A DNA stretch of 64,000 bases from Rusavskia elegans (Eukaryota > Ascomycota > Lecanoromycetes > Teloschistales > Teloschistaceae): NCBI GenBank assembly GCA_011316305.1, contig SAUG01000106.1, forward strand, positions 1-64,000. Reading direction: 5' to 3'. Below the pieces are notes generated by a model. That model was not told where the DNA came from. It did not search any database and saw only the letters and a list, made by a program, of their open reading frames with translations. This document shows, one piece after another, positions 47,490-59,701 of the stretch. Numbering within the stretch: position 1 is the first letter of the stretch; each line of letters starts with the position of its first letter. The translations under genes were made by a program, and so were the position numbers.

Positions 47490-50400
47490 TAGACTGGCCG
47501 TCGGATCGGGATCGGGTATTCGAATTTAATCCGTTAAAGTACTAAGATCGTATATAAAAGTATAATTCTAATACTAAAACATTATTTTTCTCGTACGTTA
47601 TATTTTCTAGAAATCCTTATTTCTTTCTAATAATATACTAAAGACTTTAGATATTTCTAATATTAATATATACTCTTTACTACTATCTATTAAATAGTTA
47701 ATACTATTCGTATTATTATTCAATATTTATATTTCTATATTATCCGTCTCTATTATTATTATAAAATCGTAATATAAAATATCTAATATAAATATCGATT
47801 TTCGCCTTTTTATTTTCTAGACCGATACGCCTAGTAAAGATCTCTCTACTAGATCCTCGTTAAATAATATCTATTCAAGTTAATCTGCAAGCTAGTTTCT
47901 AAACTAATCTAAAACCAGAATTCTAGTTAAATTCAATCGCTTATATAGAAAATAATAACAAATTATTAAAAATATAGTAAATAAAAATTGAGCCGACTAT
48001 CTAAAACGAATAGTTTATAATAACAATAAATTTATTTAATAGAATATAGATTTTTATTAGGATTTCCAATAATAGTAGTCTAGTACTCCTATTACTATAA
48101 ATATTAAAAATAGAATTCGAAAAAAAATAACCGATTTTCTATAGACGAAAAAAGCTTTAATATAAAAATAGTCGCCCTAATAGAATAAATTCTACTAGGT
48201 TATTTTAATAATAGATAATCTACCTAAAATTATATATAAATTTTATTTTAAGAATTTTAACTATTTTATAACTTCTAGTTTTTTAAATATATCTACTATA
48301 GAGAAATATCTTTTAATTAATAGCTACTACGGGTATAAACGACGTAATTTATAATCTATTATTAAAAGAATACTTTTCCGCGTATATAGTAAATAGTAAT
48401 ATAAAAAGATAGTATAAAACCTATTTTTTTTTATAGAAGAAAAATTATATTAAACTAGATTCTAATTTCGATTAAAACGCCTAGAATAAATATCTATATA
48501 AGATTTTCTTAGATTTAAAGCTACTAGTCCGAACTATTAAGAGTATAAACTTTAGAGAACTACTATAAATATTTAGTCTAGATATATAACTAACTGAATA
48601 TATATAATTTATAATAATAATCTTTAATAAATATAAAACTATCCGTAAAGGAATTAAATCTAATTTAAAAACTATAGAATATATTTTACTTCTATTCGAT
48701 ATCTAGATAAATCTATAGAAGGTCGCGTATTTAGAAATACTTATATACTAGATTAATACGTAGTTTTTACCTTAGAAATATTAATTTAGATTTATATTTT
48801 TATCTATAAATTTATTCGGCCGTATATAGTACTAAAAGTTATTAATACTTTTAGAGTATTTTGAGTTTAAATAGTAGCTTTTAGATATTATTATCGATAA
48901 TACTAGCTCTAACTCTATATATAAAAAAAGCTTAAAAAGACTTTTAGTCGATTTAATAGTCGATAGGATCGATTATAAAACTCTTCATCTGACCTAGTTT
49001 ATATCGTTAATCTAGTAGTATAAAACTTTACTAAAACTATCAGATTATAAATACTAGGCGATAACTTTTTCTATTAGTTCGATATTAAATAAATTACAGC
49101 TATTAGTACCGATCTTTTCAATATTATAATTAATTTAAGATATATAGATGATATAAATTAAATATATTTTATACTAATAGTATTTTTAGACGCGCGCTAT
49201 TATTATCTATTTCGATATTTTCTTTTAATATAAATCTTACTTTAAAGAATTTTAGAATAGAGCCGACTCTAATTTCCGCGTTAGGAACTTTATTCAAGAT
49301 ATTTATATTCGATAGAATTCGATGAAATTCGATTTATTTTATAATTTATAAAATATACCTACTTCGCTAAATTAATAATAAATTCCTCGAAAAAAATTCG
49401 TGAGATCTATAAATATAAAAGATTACTATTAATATAAATAAATAGTTATCTTTTTTCTTTATAGATAGTATATTATAGCTATATTATAAAATTACTTTAA
49501 TAGTTTTGTAAACTATAGTTTTTAGAGTTTATCTAATATAATAGTTTTATAATACGTTTTACGATTATATTACTAATATATAGAAAGTTATAAAAGTTTC
49601 GAACTATTTTTAAAAGGCGATAGTACTAATAGTTTACGATAAAGTTTATACTAAATTTACTAAATATTATTTTCGTACTAAAAATAAAAGAAAACTAATA
49701 TAGAATTTTATAAATACTTTTAATTCTATAGTAAAACTTAATTTTTATCGAAACTAAAATATTATTAAATCAGAAAAAAATATAGAAAAATATTCGAAGT
49801 ATATAGATAAATATCGAAATAAATTTAAAAAATACTTTAATAAGTACTATACAGCTTCTATTAATTTCCTAATATATAAAATCCGTTATAGAAAAGAGAA
49901 TAAAGTAATAAAGAATAGTAATATTATATAAATATACTAACTAGTTAATAGTCTACTATAACTATTCTAAATTGTCTTTTTCGACTGTTCTAATATCTTC
50001 GAGTATCTATTTCCGAAGCTAATCTATATCTTCGCGCTAATACTACCGAAGAAAAACTAAACTAAATATTTTAAAAAAATAATTTTTTATTCTTTCTAGA
50101 GTTAATATAGATAGTTTATAATATTCCTTTCCTATCTAATATCTTCGGTCGAAATTAAACGGACTTTTAATTTCGCTAGAAGAATTTATCGGTAGAATCG
50201 AGCCTAAATAACTCGAGAGTATATAGAATAGATAATAATAATTAGATACTATAATCGTACTATAGACTTAAATCTCGACGAAGTATTAGAGGATTTATAG
50301 AATATATTTAATCGGATAGAAATAAAGGATAGCGCTATATTTCTAAAAAGAAATCTGTTTAAAAAAGATTTTAAAAGTATATTAAATAGATTAACCTAGT

Positions 50401-50844
50401 ATATATTTTATTAAATATTAGTATAGTAAAATATAAAGATAATATATTCTTTCTAGACTATTATTCCTCGATTGATCTAATTAGTTAAATAGTTTAATAC
50501 TTTTCTCTATATTTTTATCTTTATTTTTTTCTATATCTTTATTATTATTCGTTTCCGCCTTTTTTTCTATATTTTTATTTAAACTATTAAGATTAATATT
50601 TCTAGCAAAACTTTTATTATTTCTAAATTTAATATTATTTTATATAGAAAAGTATTTTTCTACTATCTAATCTTTTTTATTAACTTTAATAATAATATCG
50701 CTATTTTCATTTTCTTTTCGATAGAGAAATTAATATATTTATTAGCCGTATTCCCGCTATAACTAAATTTCTTAATAAACGCCGTCTATTCTTCTAGGGG
50801 ATCTAAAGTTCTAGCGGATTAAAATTTTTAAAAGCCGATATAAT

Positions 50845-52430
50845 TTAGTTGATTTGGTTTTGATTTTGGTGCCCGGTGAATCAGTGGTTCGATAAATAAA
50901 TTAAACGTTAGTATATTAGTATCGAAGATATAGTATTAAAACTTGTACTCTAATTTAAATAATATAAATAACTGTTTTTTAGAATTTTAACTTAAAATTA
51001 TTTAGTAATATAATATATCCATCTACTAATAATTTAACGTAGAAATTCTTATAGATAAATATACCTCGCAGTTATTACTTTTTCTTTTTCTTTTACCAGT
51101 AATATAAACCTTGTAATTTCTCTCGTAAATACTACGATTTACTAAAATCCTTTACGTATTTATATTTTCGTAATAGCTATACCGCAGCTAAATTAGACGG
51201 TAGTACTTTTATCCGTAATAACTATATCTATCTACGCAGATATTAACTACCTCGTTATAGCTGGAGTAACCTATTTTAACTTCGATAAAAATTTCTTTAT
51301 TACCGTCTTTAAAACGCGCTATCCGACTTTTTTATTTTCTTTTAGTTTAATTAACCGGGTAATGCTTCTAGCTATCGTGGCTAGCGTACTAGCTAGCGAC
51401 TCTATAGCTAATAACCGTTTTAAAGTTATATAGACTAAAGAGTATTTTAATAGTTTAACGGAACGTTTAAATACGGATTATATAATAAATATAGCTAAAA
51501 CGACGACTATTTATAATACCTTCGTATTATAGTAGATAGATATAAAAGAAATATTAGATACTTATAATCGTTTATAATATCAAAAAAGGACTAGATAGTA
51601 GAAAATTCGTAATTACGAATAAAGAAGGAAATAATTAAATAGAAGTAATTAACTGCGTTATAAATCCTGCTTGACGGATATACTTTTAGTTGTAAAAATC
51701 TCTTTATATATAAATATAATAATCGTTGCCGTATATAACGTTATTAAAATATATATATATATATATATATAGATATATAAAAGGCCTGGGTGACGCAGTG
51801 GCAGAAACTGCGTGACCTGGCGACCTAACGGATCCGCGTTCCATCTCGAAGTTAGCGGAGTTAATCCAGAGGGTCGGGGGTTCGAATCTCTCGAAAGCCA
51901 ATCTAATACTTAAGTTTTTTCTAATCGACTAAATCGGTTTTATATAGAGTTTATACGGGAATTATATAGAGGGATTATCTAGAGGATTGTCTCGGCCTAG
52001 CCGTTTTTTATCGAAGTAAATTAAGTTAATTAATAAAGTTAAATAGATTACGGTTTCCTTCTGGGTTTTAGTTCAGATCTAGCTCCTTCTGGAATCTTTA
52101 ATTGAGTTCGCGGTAAAATACTTGAGTCTAAAATAATTGCGTAATCTGATCGAATAGTATCTCTAATACTAATTTCGTGAAAGACAATCAAAAATCCGAA
52201 TGATTAAATCGCATATAGATATATATATAAAAACTCAATATAATTCCAGACGGGAGCTTTGTAAAGGGGAAGCCGGTATAATAAATTATTTATTATTAGA
52301 TAAAATTAACGATTAAAACTATATATTTTAGTAAAATTATTTTATTCGGACTATTAATAGTATTACTAGATTAGCTCTATTTATATTTAATATATTATTT
52401 TTATATATTAACTCGCTCTGTTTCTATTTT
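50845..52430. mobile_element. X-family element X2, interrupted by SINE S3
   Basis: Begins TTGATTTGGTTTTGATTTTGG followed by GTGCCCGGTGAATCAGTGGTTCG, and runs through the family blocks (GTTTAATTAACCGGGTAATG, TAACGTTATTAAAATATAT) to the SINE at 51783; the family sequence resumes after 52212 (ACTCAATATAATTCCAGAC, reverse of X1 and X3). A plus-strand stretch with few stops around 51360-51650 (TGLTERL-like, LASDSIANNRFKVI) hints at coding. The right end is approximate. Confidence 0.5.
51783..52212 (+). mobile_element. tRNA-derived SINE, best-preserved copy S3
   Basis: Starts GGCCTGGGTGACGCAGTGGC. Near the head it has an A-box-like GTGGCAGAAACTG and an excellent B box GGTTCGAATCTC at about 51880-51891, the internal pol III promoter of tRNA genes. 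The spacing is wider than in a tRNA and no cloverleaf forms, so this is a SINE head. Flanks ATATAGATATATAAAA (before) and ATATAGATATATATATAAAA (after) are a 16-20 bp duplication differing only by TA units, as expected of LINE-driven insertion. It sits inside X2. S1 and S2 are related copies. Confidence 0.75.
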
Positions 52431-53132
52431 ATCTATCTAATAATTATCGCTTTTTCCGTATTTTCTATAAAAGATTTGATACGTAGATCGTTTTTATAAT
52501 ATAATATTATATATAGATTAATATATAGTTCAGTATATATTACTTTATTATACTATTATAAATTCTTTTCTCGATTCTATAATCTATTTTCTAATCTCTA
52601 GCGTTCTATTCTAATATAGCTTTCGTTTTTATATCTACGTTTTTCTAGAAATCTATTTTTTTAGATTTCTTAAAGTATTTATATAATATAATACGATTCG
52701 TATTTTGATTTTTATAGAGTTTATAATTAGTATCGGACTACTTTTTACTATATTTACGGTTTATAACTAATTTGGGTTTTATAGATAGCAGTTTTAATTC
52801 AAATATAGTAGATAGTATACTAAATCATATAGTATATAGTGGAGTAATATAATTAATAGTATAGAATTATCTAAAAGTTCTATATACTATAGTAGTAAAA
52901 TACGCTAGAAACTTATAGAAGTATATAGGCTCGTTTAAAATCTTAATCTTTTAGCCGTAGTATAGTCGACGATTATCTAAATAATTTTACTTTACTTCTA
53001 ATCTTCTATTCTTTAGTAATTAACTACTATTATATAATATTATAATACTATATACTATATCGTATTATATTATATTCTATTTTTTATTATTTGTTCTTTT
53101 CGTTCGTCGCAGCGTAAGATATAGTATATACG

Positions 53133-53652
53133 TAGACTGACCGTCGAGTCGGGTTTCGAACCCGGATTAAAGAAACCGACCCGACCCGAGTCGATTCCGA
53201 CTTTTCTAGATATTAAACCGAATCGGTTCCGATTTTTCTAGATACCGAACCGATTCAGTTTCGGGTTAGACTCGGGTTCTTAGATTCGACCCGCTAAAAC
53301 CGCTAAAACTACTAAAATCTAAGATAAAAATATAATTCTAGTATAAAAGTTATATCGATCTATTAAAAATAGTTCTCTTTAGAATAATTATATTATCTCT
53401 AAATATTATCTTTATAAATAATTCTTTAATTTAGTAATTAGTTTACTAAATATAATATTATACTATATATAAAAGATTTAATAGATCGGATCGAATTTCT
53501 ATCGGTTTCTATTTTATAATCTAATCTAATTTTCGGTTCTAATTTTAGAAACCGATCTATACCGTTTAGCGGGTCGGATCGAACCGACTCGCTAAAATTC
53601 GAATCGAGTTTTTAAAATATCGACGGAAATCCGATCCGAAGTAGCCAGTCTA
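53133..53652. mobile_element. hAT-like MITE Y2, intact
   Basis: 520 bp with inverted ends TAGACTGACCGTCGAGTCGG and ...CCGATCCGAAGTAGCCAGTCTA and a perfect 8-bp duplication TATATACG/TATATACG. It has no coding capacity and shares ends with Y3, so Y3-type transposase probably moved it. It inserted inside Y3. Confidence 0.85.
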
Positions 53653-54659
53653 TATATACGAATCTAAATAGTAATAATTAACTAAAGTAATATAATTAAT
53701 TATATAATATTACTAAAACTATTTTAGATAAAAAATTAACTCTATTCTATAGAAATATAAATAAAACTCGAAGAAATAGAATCGAAAATGGTAAAAGGAA
53801 ATTTTATAGTATTAAAATATTAATAATACTTTAGAATAATATATTCTAAATGGTCTAGCTAATAATTTATTAGAAGAAATATAAATAGAAGTCTAGAATC
53901 GTCGTTTTTCGAGAAATTCGTAGATACTAGAAGAGTTTTAAATTTTTTATTTTCAAAGTACTTTTCGCTAAACTATATCGCGAAATCTTTATCGACGTCG
54001 TTATAGTATATATAAATAGTGAAATCAATAGAATATAAAATATAGTATTAATAGCTCTACAAAATATAATCGAATGATATATAGTTACTTTTTTAAAATA
54101 TATTATTTTACTATATTACTTTATATATCCGACTATATTTTTTTTATAGATTATTAACTTGCTTTAAATCTATACTAAATCAATTACTATTTATTAAAAT
54201 AATACCAAATTTATTAAAAGATCAATATAGAATCTAAAGATATAGCAGAGGATATAATAATAGATATTTAATAATAAATTCTAAAAAATTAATAACTTTA
54301 GGAAAAGAATATATATTTATAGAATAATTAAAAAAGAGATAATACTAATTATAAAATACTAATATATAAATTAATATTATAAGATAACCGTTATATAAAC
54401 TAATATAGAATAGAATGTAATACTATTTTATATTATCTATAATTACTTTTGTATTTCCTTCTAGAATACGATTACGAATCGGATTAAATTATATTTTCAG
54501 ATCGGATTTTCAAATTAAAATCTATAATCTAATTTAAAAGTTAAATTAGAATCTATAATCCGACCTAATCGTTTAACGGGTCGAATCCGGGTCGGGTTAC
54601 TAAAATCGAGTCAAGTATCCGATAATTCGATAGGAATCCGATCCGAACCGGCCAGTCTA

Positions 54660-55661
54660 TTATAAAATCAATTATAATAGCTTTATTATTTAATAATTTC
54701 CATTCAATTTATATTATATTTCTATTTTTTCATTTTATAATATGATAGAACTTGTTACTAGCTTATTCAATATAAAGTTATTAATTATCTCTCGGATTAC
54801 GGTTAAAAAACCTCCGCGCCGTTGATTTAAAAAAAACGTTTTTGAATTATATATTAATAGAAACGATCTATCGATATACGTAAAAAGTCTTTATATAATT
54901 CTAAATACTAATTTCCGAATAACTTTTTAATTATTATATATTATGTAAAAATCAATTCGTATCTAATACGTATAATTTTAAATTATAATTTTCTAATTAA
55001 AGGAATCTAGTAATTTAAAAAGTTATATTTTTTAGATATAGTAATAGCGTAGTCGAATACCTCGACCTAATATTTTACTAGATCGATAGTCTATTATATA
55101 TTACTTTCGAAGTTTCCTATAGATATAGAAAGTCCTTTTCTAAATTTATTATATTCGCTTTCTATACTATTAGATATAGTAATATCGAAGCCAAAAATTA
55201 TATTTATATAAGCGCGACAGAATATTTTTAATTTATTAGCAATCTATATATTGTAGTTGTAGTCGATTAGCAATAATCCAAAGTAATTTTATTTACTTTT
55301 AAAGATCATCTATTTTTTATCAAATTTTTTAACGGCTTTCTACTTCGCGATAGATTTCTATATTACTATAATCTAGTAACTTTGTTCAAAAAATAAAGAA
55401 AACGATAGATCAAAGCTTTTATATTATAATCGATATATAAAATATATAGAATATAATAAATATATATTTTATCTCAATATTATATAGACTAGAATCTGGA
55501 ATAAATAGTTAATCGTTGAGAAAATATAGTATATTATTATCTAGCTATATTTACGATATTTTTTCGAGAAAACAATTTTGTATATAACGATAAACGTAGC
55601 TTTTTTAGACGTCGTACTGTAAGTTGTATAGAAATAAAACTATGATTTATAGCTTTTATAT
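54660..55661. other. AT-rich DNA, nothing recognised
   Basis: No gene, terminal repeat or coding frame could be supported. Confidence 0.5.
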
Positions 55662-57115
55662 ATAGTTAGTTTATTATGATTTTAGTATTCGATTAATCAA
55701 CGGTTCGATAAATAAACTGAACTTAACTATACAAGTATTATTTATACAATAATAAAATCTATATAAAAATCTTAATTATATAATAATAGAATCTAAATTT
55801 TTATTTAGATAACGTAAATAACATTTTTTATAAATTTTCATTTAAATTAATTTAGTAATATTACGTATTTTTCAAACGATAATTTAATATAGAAATATTT
55901 AATAGATAAATATATCTCGTAGTCTTCGCTTTTTTTTCTTCTTTTACTAATACAATAAACTTTTCGTAAATATTACAATTTACTAAAATCTTTTACGTAC
56001 GTATATACTACCGTAATAGCTATAGTTATAAACTAAACCAGACGATAGTATTTTCGTAAAAATTATATCTATTTTTAAAGACGTCGATTATATTATTACA
56101 GCCAAACTAACCTATTTCGACTACGATAAAAATCTTCTTTTTATCGCCTTTAAAACGCGCTATTCGACCTTTCTATTTTCATTTAGTCCAATGGATAAGT
56201 TATATATATATAATTATCAATAAAGATTATCTTCTTCTTTCTATATCGTTTATAGATTTTTCGTTCCCCTGGAAAGTTCTTGTTCAGAGTTATACTGAGT
56301 TTTTATACATATATATATTCTATTAACGTTATATACGGCAACGATTATTATATTTACGTATAAAGAAACTTTTATAACTAAAGATATATTCGTCAGACAA
56401 GATTAATAGCGCAGTTAATTATTTCTATTTAACTATTTCTTTCTTTATTCGCGATTATAAATCTTCTACTATCTAGTATTTTCTCGACGTTATAAATAAT
56501 TATAAATATCTAATATATCCGCTATATCTATCTACTATACTACGAAGTAATTATCTATAGTTATCGCCTCGACTATATTTATTATATAGACTATAACTAA
56601 ATGTTCCGCTAAACTATTAAAGTATTCTTTAATCTATTTCGTTTTAAAAAGGTTATTAGATAATATACTAGCTACTACAGCTTGAAGCTTTACTTGGTTA
56701 ATTAGATTAAAAGGGTATAGGAAAGTCGGATAGCGCGTTTTAAAGGCGGTAAAAAGAAATTTAGATTAAAGTCGAAATAGATTGCTTTAGCTATAATAAA
56801 ATAGTCGACGACCGCGCGGATAGTTATAGTTATTATAGATATAGATATTATCGTCTGGTTTAGCTTATAACTATAGCTATTATAGGAATATTTACGTTCG
56901 TAAAAGTTTTTAGATATTATAGAACTTATATTACTAGTAAAAAAAGAAGAAAAAAAAGCGATATCTGCGAGATATATTTATCTATAAAAATTTCTACGTT
57001 AATTAAAGTAAAATATAAGTTCTATTACCGTATATCCTATACTAGTAAACTAATATTTAATTTGTTTACCGAACTATTGGTTTATCGAATACCAAAATCA
57101 AAATCAAATTAACTA
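55662..57115. mobile_element. X-family element X3 with long inverted arms
   Basis: Left end TAGTTAGTTTATTATGATTT and right end ...AAAATCAAATTAACTA are inverted. The similarity is far longer than a normal terminal repeat: the left arm (about 55690-56200) matches the reverse complement of the right arm (about 56700-57090) over about 500 bp, sharing AGATAAATATATCTCG, AAACCAGACGATA and AACGCGCTATTCGAC. The centre carries GTTATATACGGCAACG, the site into which element A inserted in X1. No transposase was recognised. Confidence 0.5.
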
Positions 57116-57578
57116 AATAGATTTTTCGATTATAAAAAAATATAAATTAACTAGCTTTATTTCTTTCTACGAGTTTCGAAAATCAATTTTTTACATTTTT
57201 TTATTTTATCGCTAATTGGTATTCTTAGTAGTATTTAGAATAAAATAAAGCTGTGAAAAGCTTTTCGTCTAATAGTCTGTTTTATATTATAGATATCGCG
57301 ACTATCGATAGATAGCTATTAGTCTTTGTATTCTATCTAGTTATAATAGTTATTAAAAGTCGATTTCGATATAATAATAGTTTTTAATTATATAGCGAAT
57401 AGTTTTAATCAATATTCGAATATGACTACTACGATAGTAGATAAATGAATCTTTCGAATCTAACGATCTATAGCCGAGATATAAACTTTTAATATTACGT
57501 AATCTTTTACTATCGACAGTTTATAGTATATATACGTTTTTAAACCTTTTGGAAAAATTCCCTTCCGAGGTTATATTG

Positions 57579-57584
<6 letters not shown>
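57116..57584. other. AT-rich spacer between X3 and X4
   Basis: No recognisable repeat or coding frame. Confidence 0.4.
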
Positions 57585-57609
<25 letters not shown>

Positions 57610-58505
57610 TTTATTATTCCCATATACGGTAATGACTATTATATTTACGTATAAAGAAATTTTTATTTCAAGGTATATTCGTAGGCAAGATTTATAGCGT
57701 AGTTAATTATTTCTATTTAACTATTTCCTTTTTTATTCGCGCCTATAAAAATCTTCTATTATTCTATCCTCGACGTTATAATTAATTATAAATATCTACT
57801 ATTTCCGCTATATCTATCTTCTATAATATAACGTAATTACGAATAGTTATCGCCTCGGTTATATTTATTATATAATTTATACCTAGACGTTCCGCTAAAC
57901 TATTAAGTACTTTTTAGCCTATATAGCTTTAAAACGGTTATTAGCTATAGAGTTACTAGCTAGTATACTAGCTACTATAGCTAGAAGCTTTACCCGATCG
58001 ATTAGATTAAAAGAGAATAGAGAGGTCGGATAGCGCGTTTTAAGAGCGGTAATAAAGAGATTTTTATCGAAGTTAAAATAGATTACTCTAGCTATAACGA
58101 GGTAGTCGACGTCTACGCGGGTAGATAAAGTTATTATAGATAATAGAAGGTACTACCGTCTGGTTTAGCTGCGGTATAGCTATTACGGGAGTATATACCT
58201 ACGTAAAGGGTTTTAGTAAATCGCAGTACTTATGAGGGTATAGCTTATATTGTTAGTAAAAGAAAAAAAAAAGCGATAACTGCGAGGTATATTTATTTAT
58301 AAAGATTTCTACGTTAAATTATTAGTAGAAAGATACGTTATATTATTAAATATATCTAAATTAAAATTCTAATAAACCGTTATTTACGTTAATTAAACTA
58401 GAATATAAATTCTACTACCGTACATTTAATACTAGTATACCAACGTTTGATTTGCTTATCGAACTATTGGTTTACCGAGTACTAAAACCAAAATCAAATC
58501 AATTA
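57585..58505. mobile_element. X-family copy X4, right arm
   Basis: After a (TA)n run at about 57585-57610, the family order repeats: ACGTATAAAGAAATTTTTA, GGTCGGATAGCGCGTTTTA, CTACCGTCTGGTTTAGC and the terminal motif TACTAAAACCAAAATCAAAT at 58480-58500. No matching left arm was found, so the copy is partial or its left half has decayed. Confidence 0.5.
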
Positions 58506-59701
58506 AATAAATACGTTTTTAAAAAAATAGCAAGATTGATAGTTAGATATATAACAGTCTTTACTATATTGTTCTTTCTAACCGAGTTTAATATAAAAAC
58601 GAAATTTTACTACTATTTTATTTATTTATAGAATTTTTTTTTTTTAGATATTTCTAACGGCGTTTTTTTATTCCGTTATCTAAACGATAACGCTAGTAAC
58701 GAATTTACTAAATAGATCGAGTAATTAAACGATAGAAAAAAAATAGAAATTGAAATATAATTACTATTATAATATAATCAAATTGTAGAAAAATTCATCT
58801 ATTTTTGATATAACTAGTAGATAATCATTACCAAAGTAATTTTATATTTCTTTAAATCTTTTTATTCATTATATCGAATATTTTTATTATATTAGAAAAT
58901 ATTAAATCGATAGTAATTTTCTTAGCCGACTTTATATCGATAGAGAATATTTAAAAAAAGTAAAAAGAATAAAGCTGACCCTACTTTTAAATTTTTTAAA
59001 AAACTTTTAAAAATAAAATATTTTCTACTATTAAAGTAAAAAACCTTAAAAAGATTCTATTAATCTATTTCTATCTTCGTATACGAGGTTTTTTAGAGTT
59101 AAAAATATAGATAAATAGCTAAAAGATATAGAAATATCGAGTTGAAATTTTTTTGGGTTAATATATAGTAAATAGTTTAAATATATAATTGAAAAAATAA
59201 AGTATTTATAAAATTTTATAAAAATTAAAATTGATTTTTTTAGATTATAAATATTTGATTAATCGGTTTGGATATACTATATCTTATAAAACAATATTAA
59301 ATATCGTGCTCTTTAGTAGTTTTTATAGTGCTCTTTTGTGATCTCTATAGTGCCTTTTAGTGATACTATAGTGTTCACCGATTATAACCCATCTTGGAAC
59401 TGCCGGACCAAATGACGTCTACGGTTATATGGCCAGTTCACAGTCCTCATCTCTGTACAAGCTTTCCGGATTATATTAATACAATACAAGATCTCGCACT
59501 ATGCATTCCGCACTACCGACGACAACGTAAGTATCGGATTCTTCCAACCCAACATCTTAAGTAGCCCCTGCTCTAGACGAACGCGCAACTTTGAATCGAC
59601 AGCACCTCAATCCTTCCAGTCCCAAAGCCATGAAGATGGACCTTGGCGGACTCGGTGTCTCACCTCGAAGATGGTCTGTGTTGAGGACCTTTTGGAAAAC
59701 A
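58506..59701. other. AT-rich DNA then start of gene island 4
   Basis: AT-rich to about 59340; normal composition beyond. 59340-59701 is the 3' flank of the minus-strand gene and holds no supported gene. Confidence 0.5.

Larger units (their letters stand above)
47490..54659. mobile_element. Large hAT-like element Y3 with internal insertions
   Basis: Starts TAGACTGGCCGTCGGATCGG at 47490 and ends ...CCGAACCGGCCAGTCTA at 54659, with a perfect 8-bp duplication TTATAAAA on both sides; 8-bp duplications are the hAT hallmark. Inner ends carry the repeated CGGGT/GGATC pattern common next to hAT termini. In 48500-49150 a plus-strand frame, RIP stops ignored, includes LLDIIIDNTSSNSIYKKSL, resembling the DNASNN region of hAT transposases. 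The element contains X2 (from 50845), SINE S3 and MITE Y2, all later insertions. The transposase is dead: stops occur throughout. Confidence 0.75.

Noticed and set aside
51783..51900. A functional tRNA gene
   Set aside because: A- and B-box-like sites are present, but spacing is too wide, no cloverleaf or acceptor stem forms, and two diverged copies with the same 3' body show it is a SINE head.
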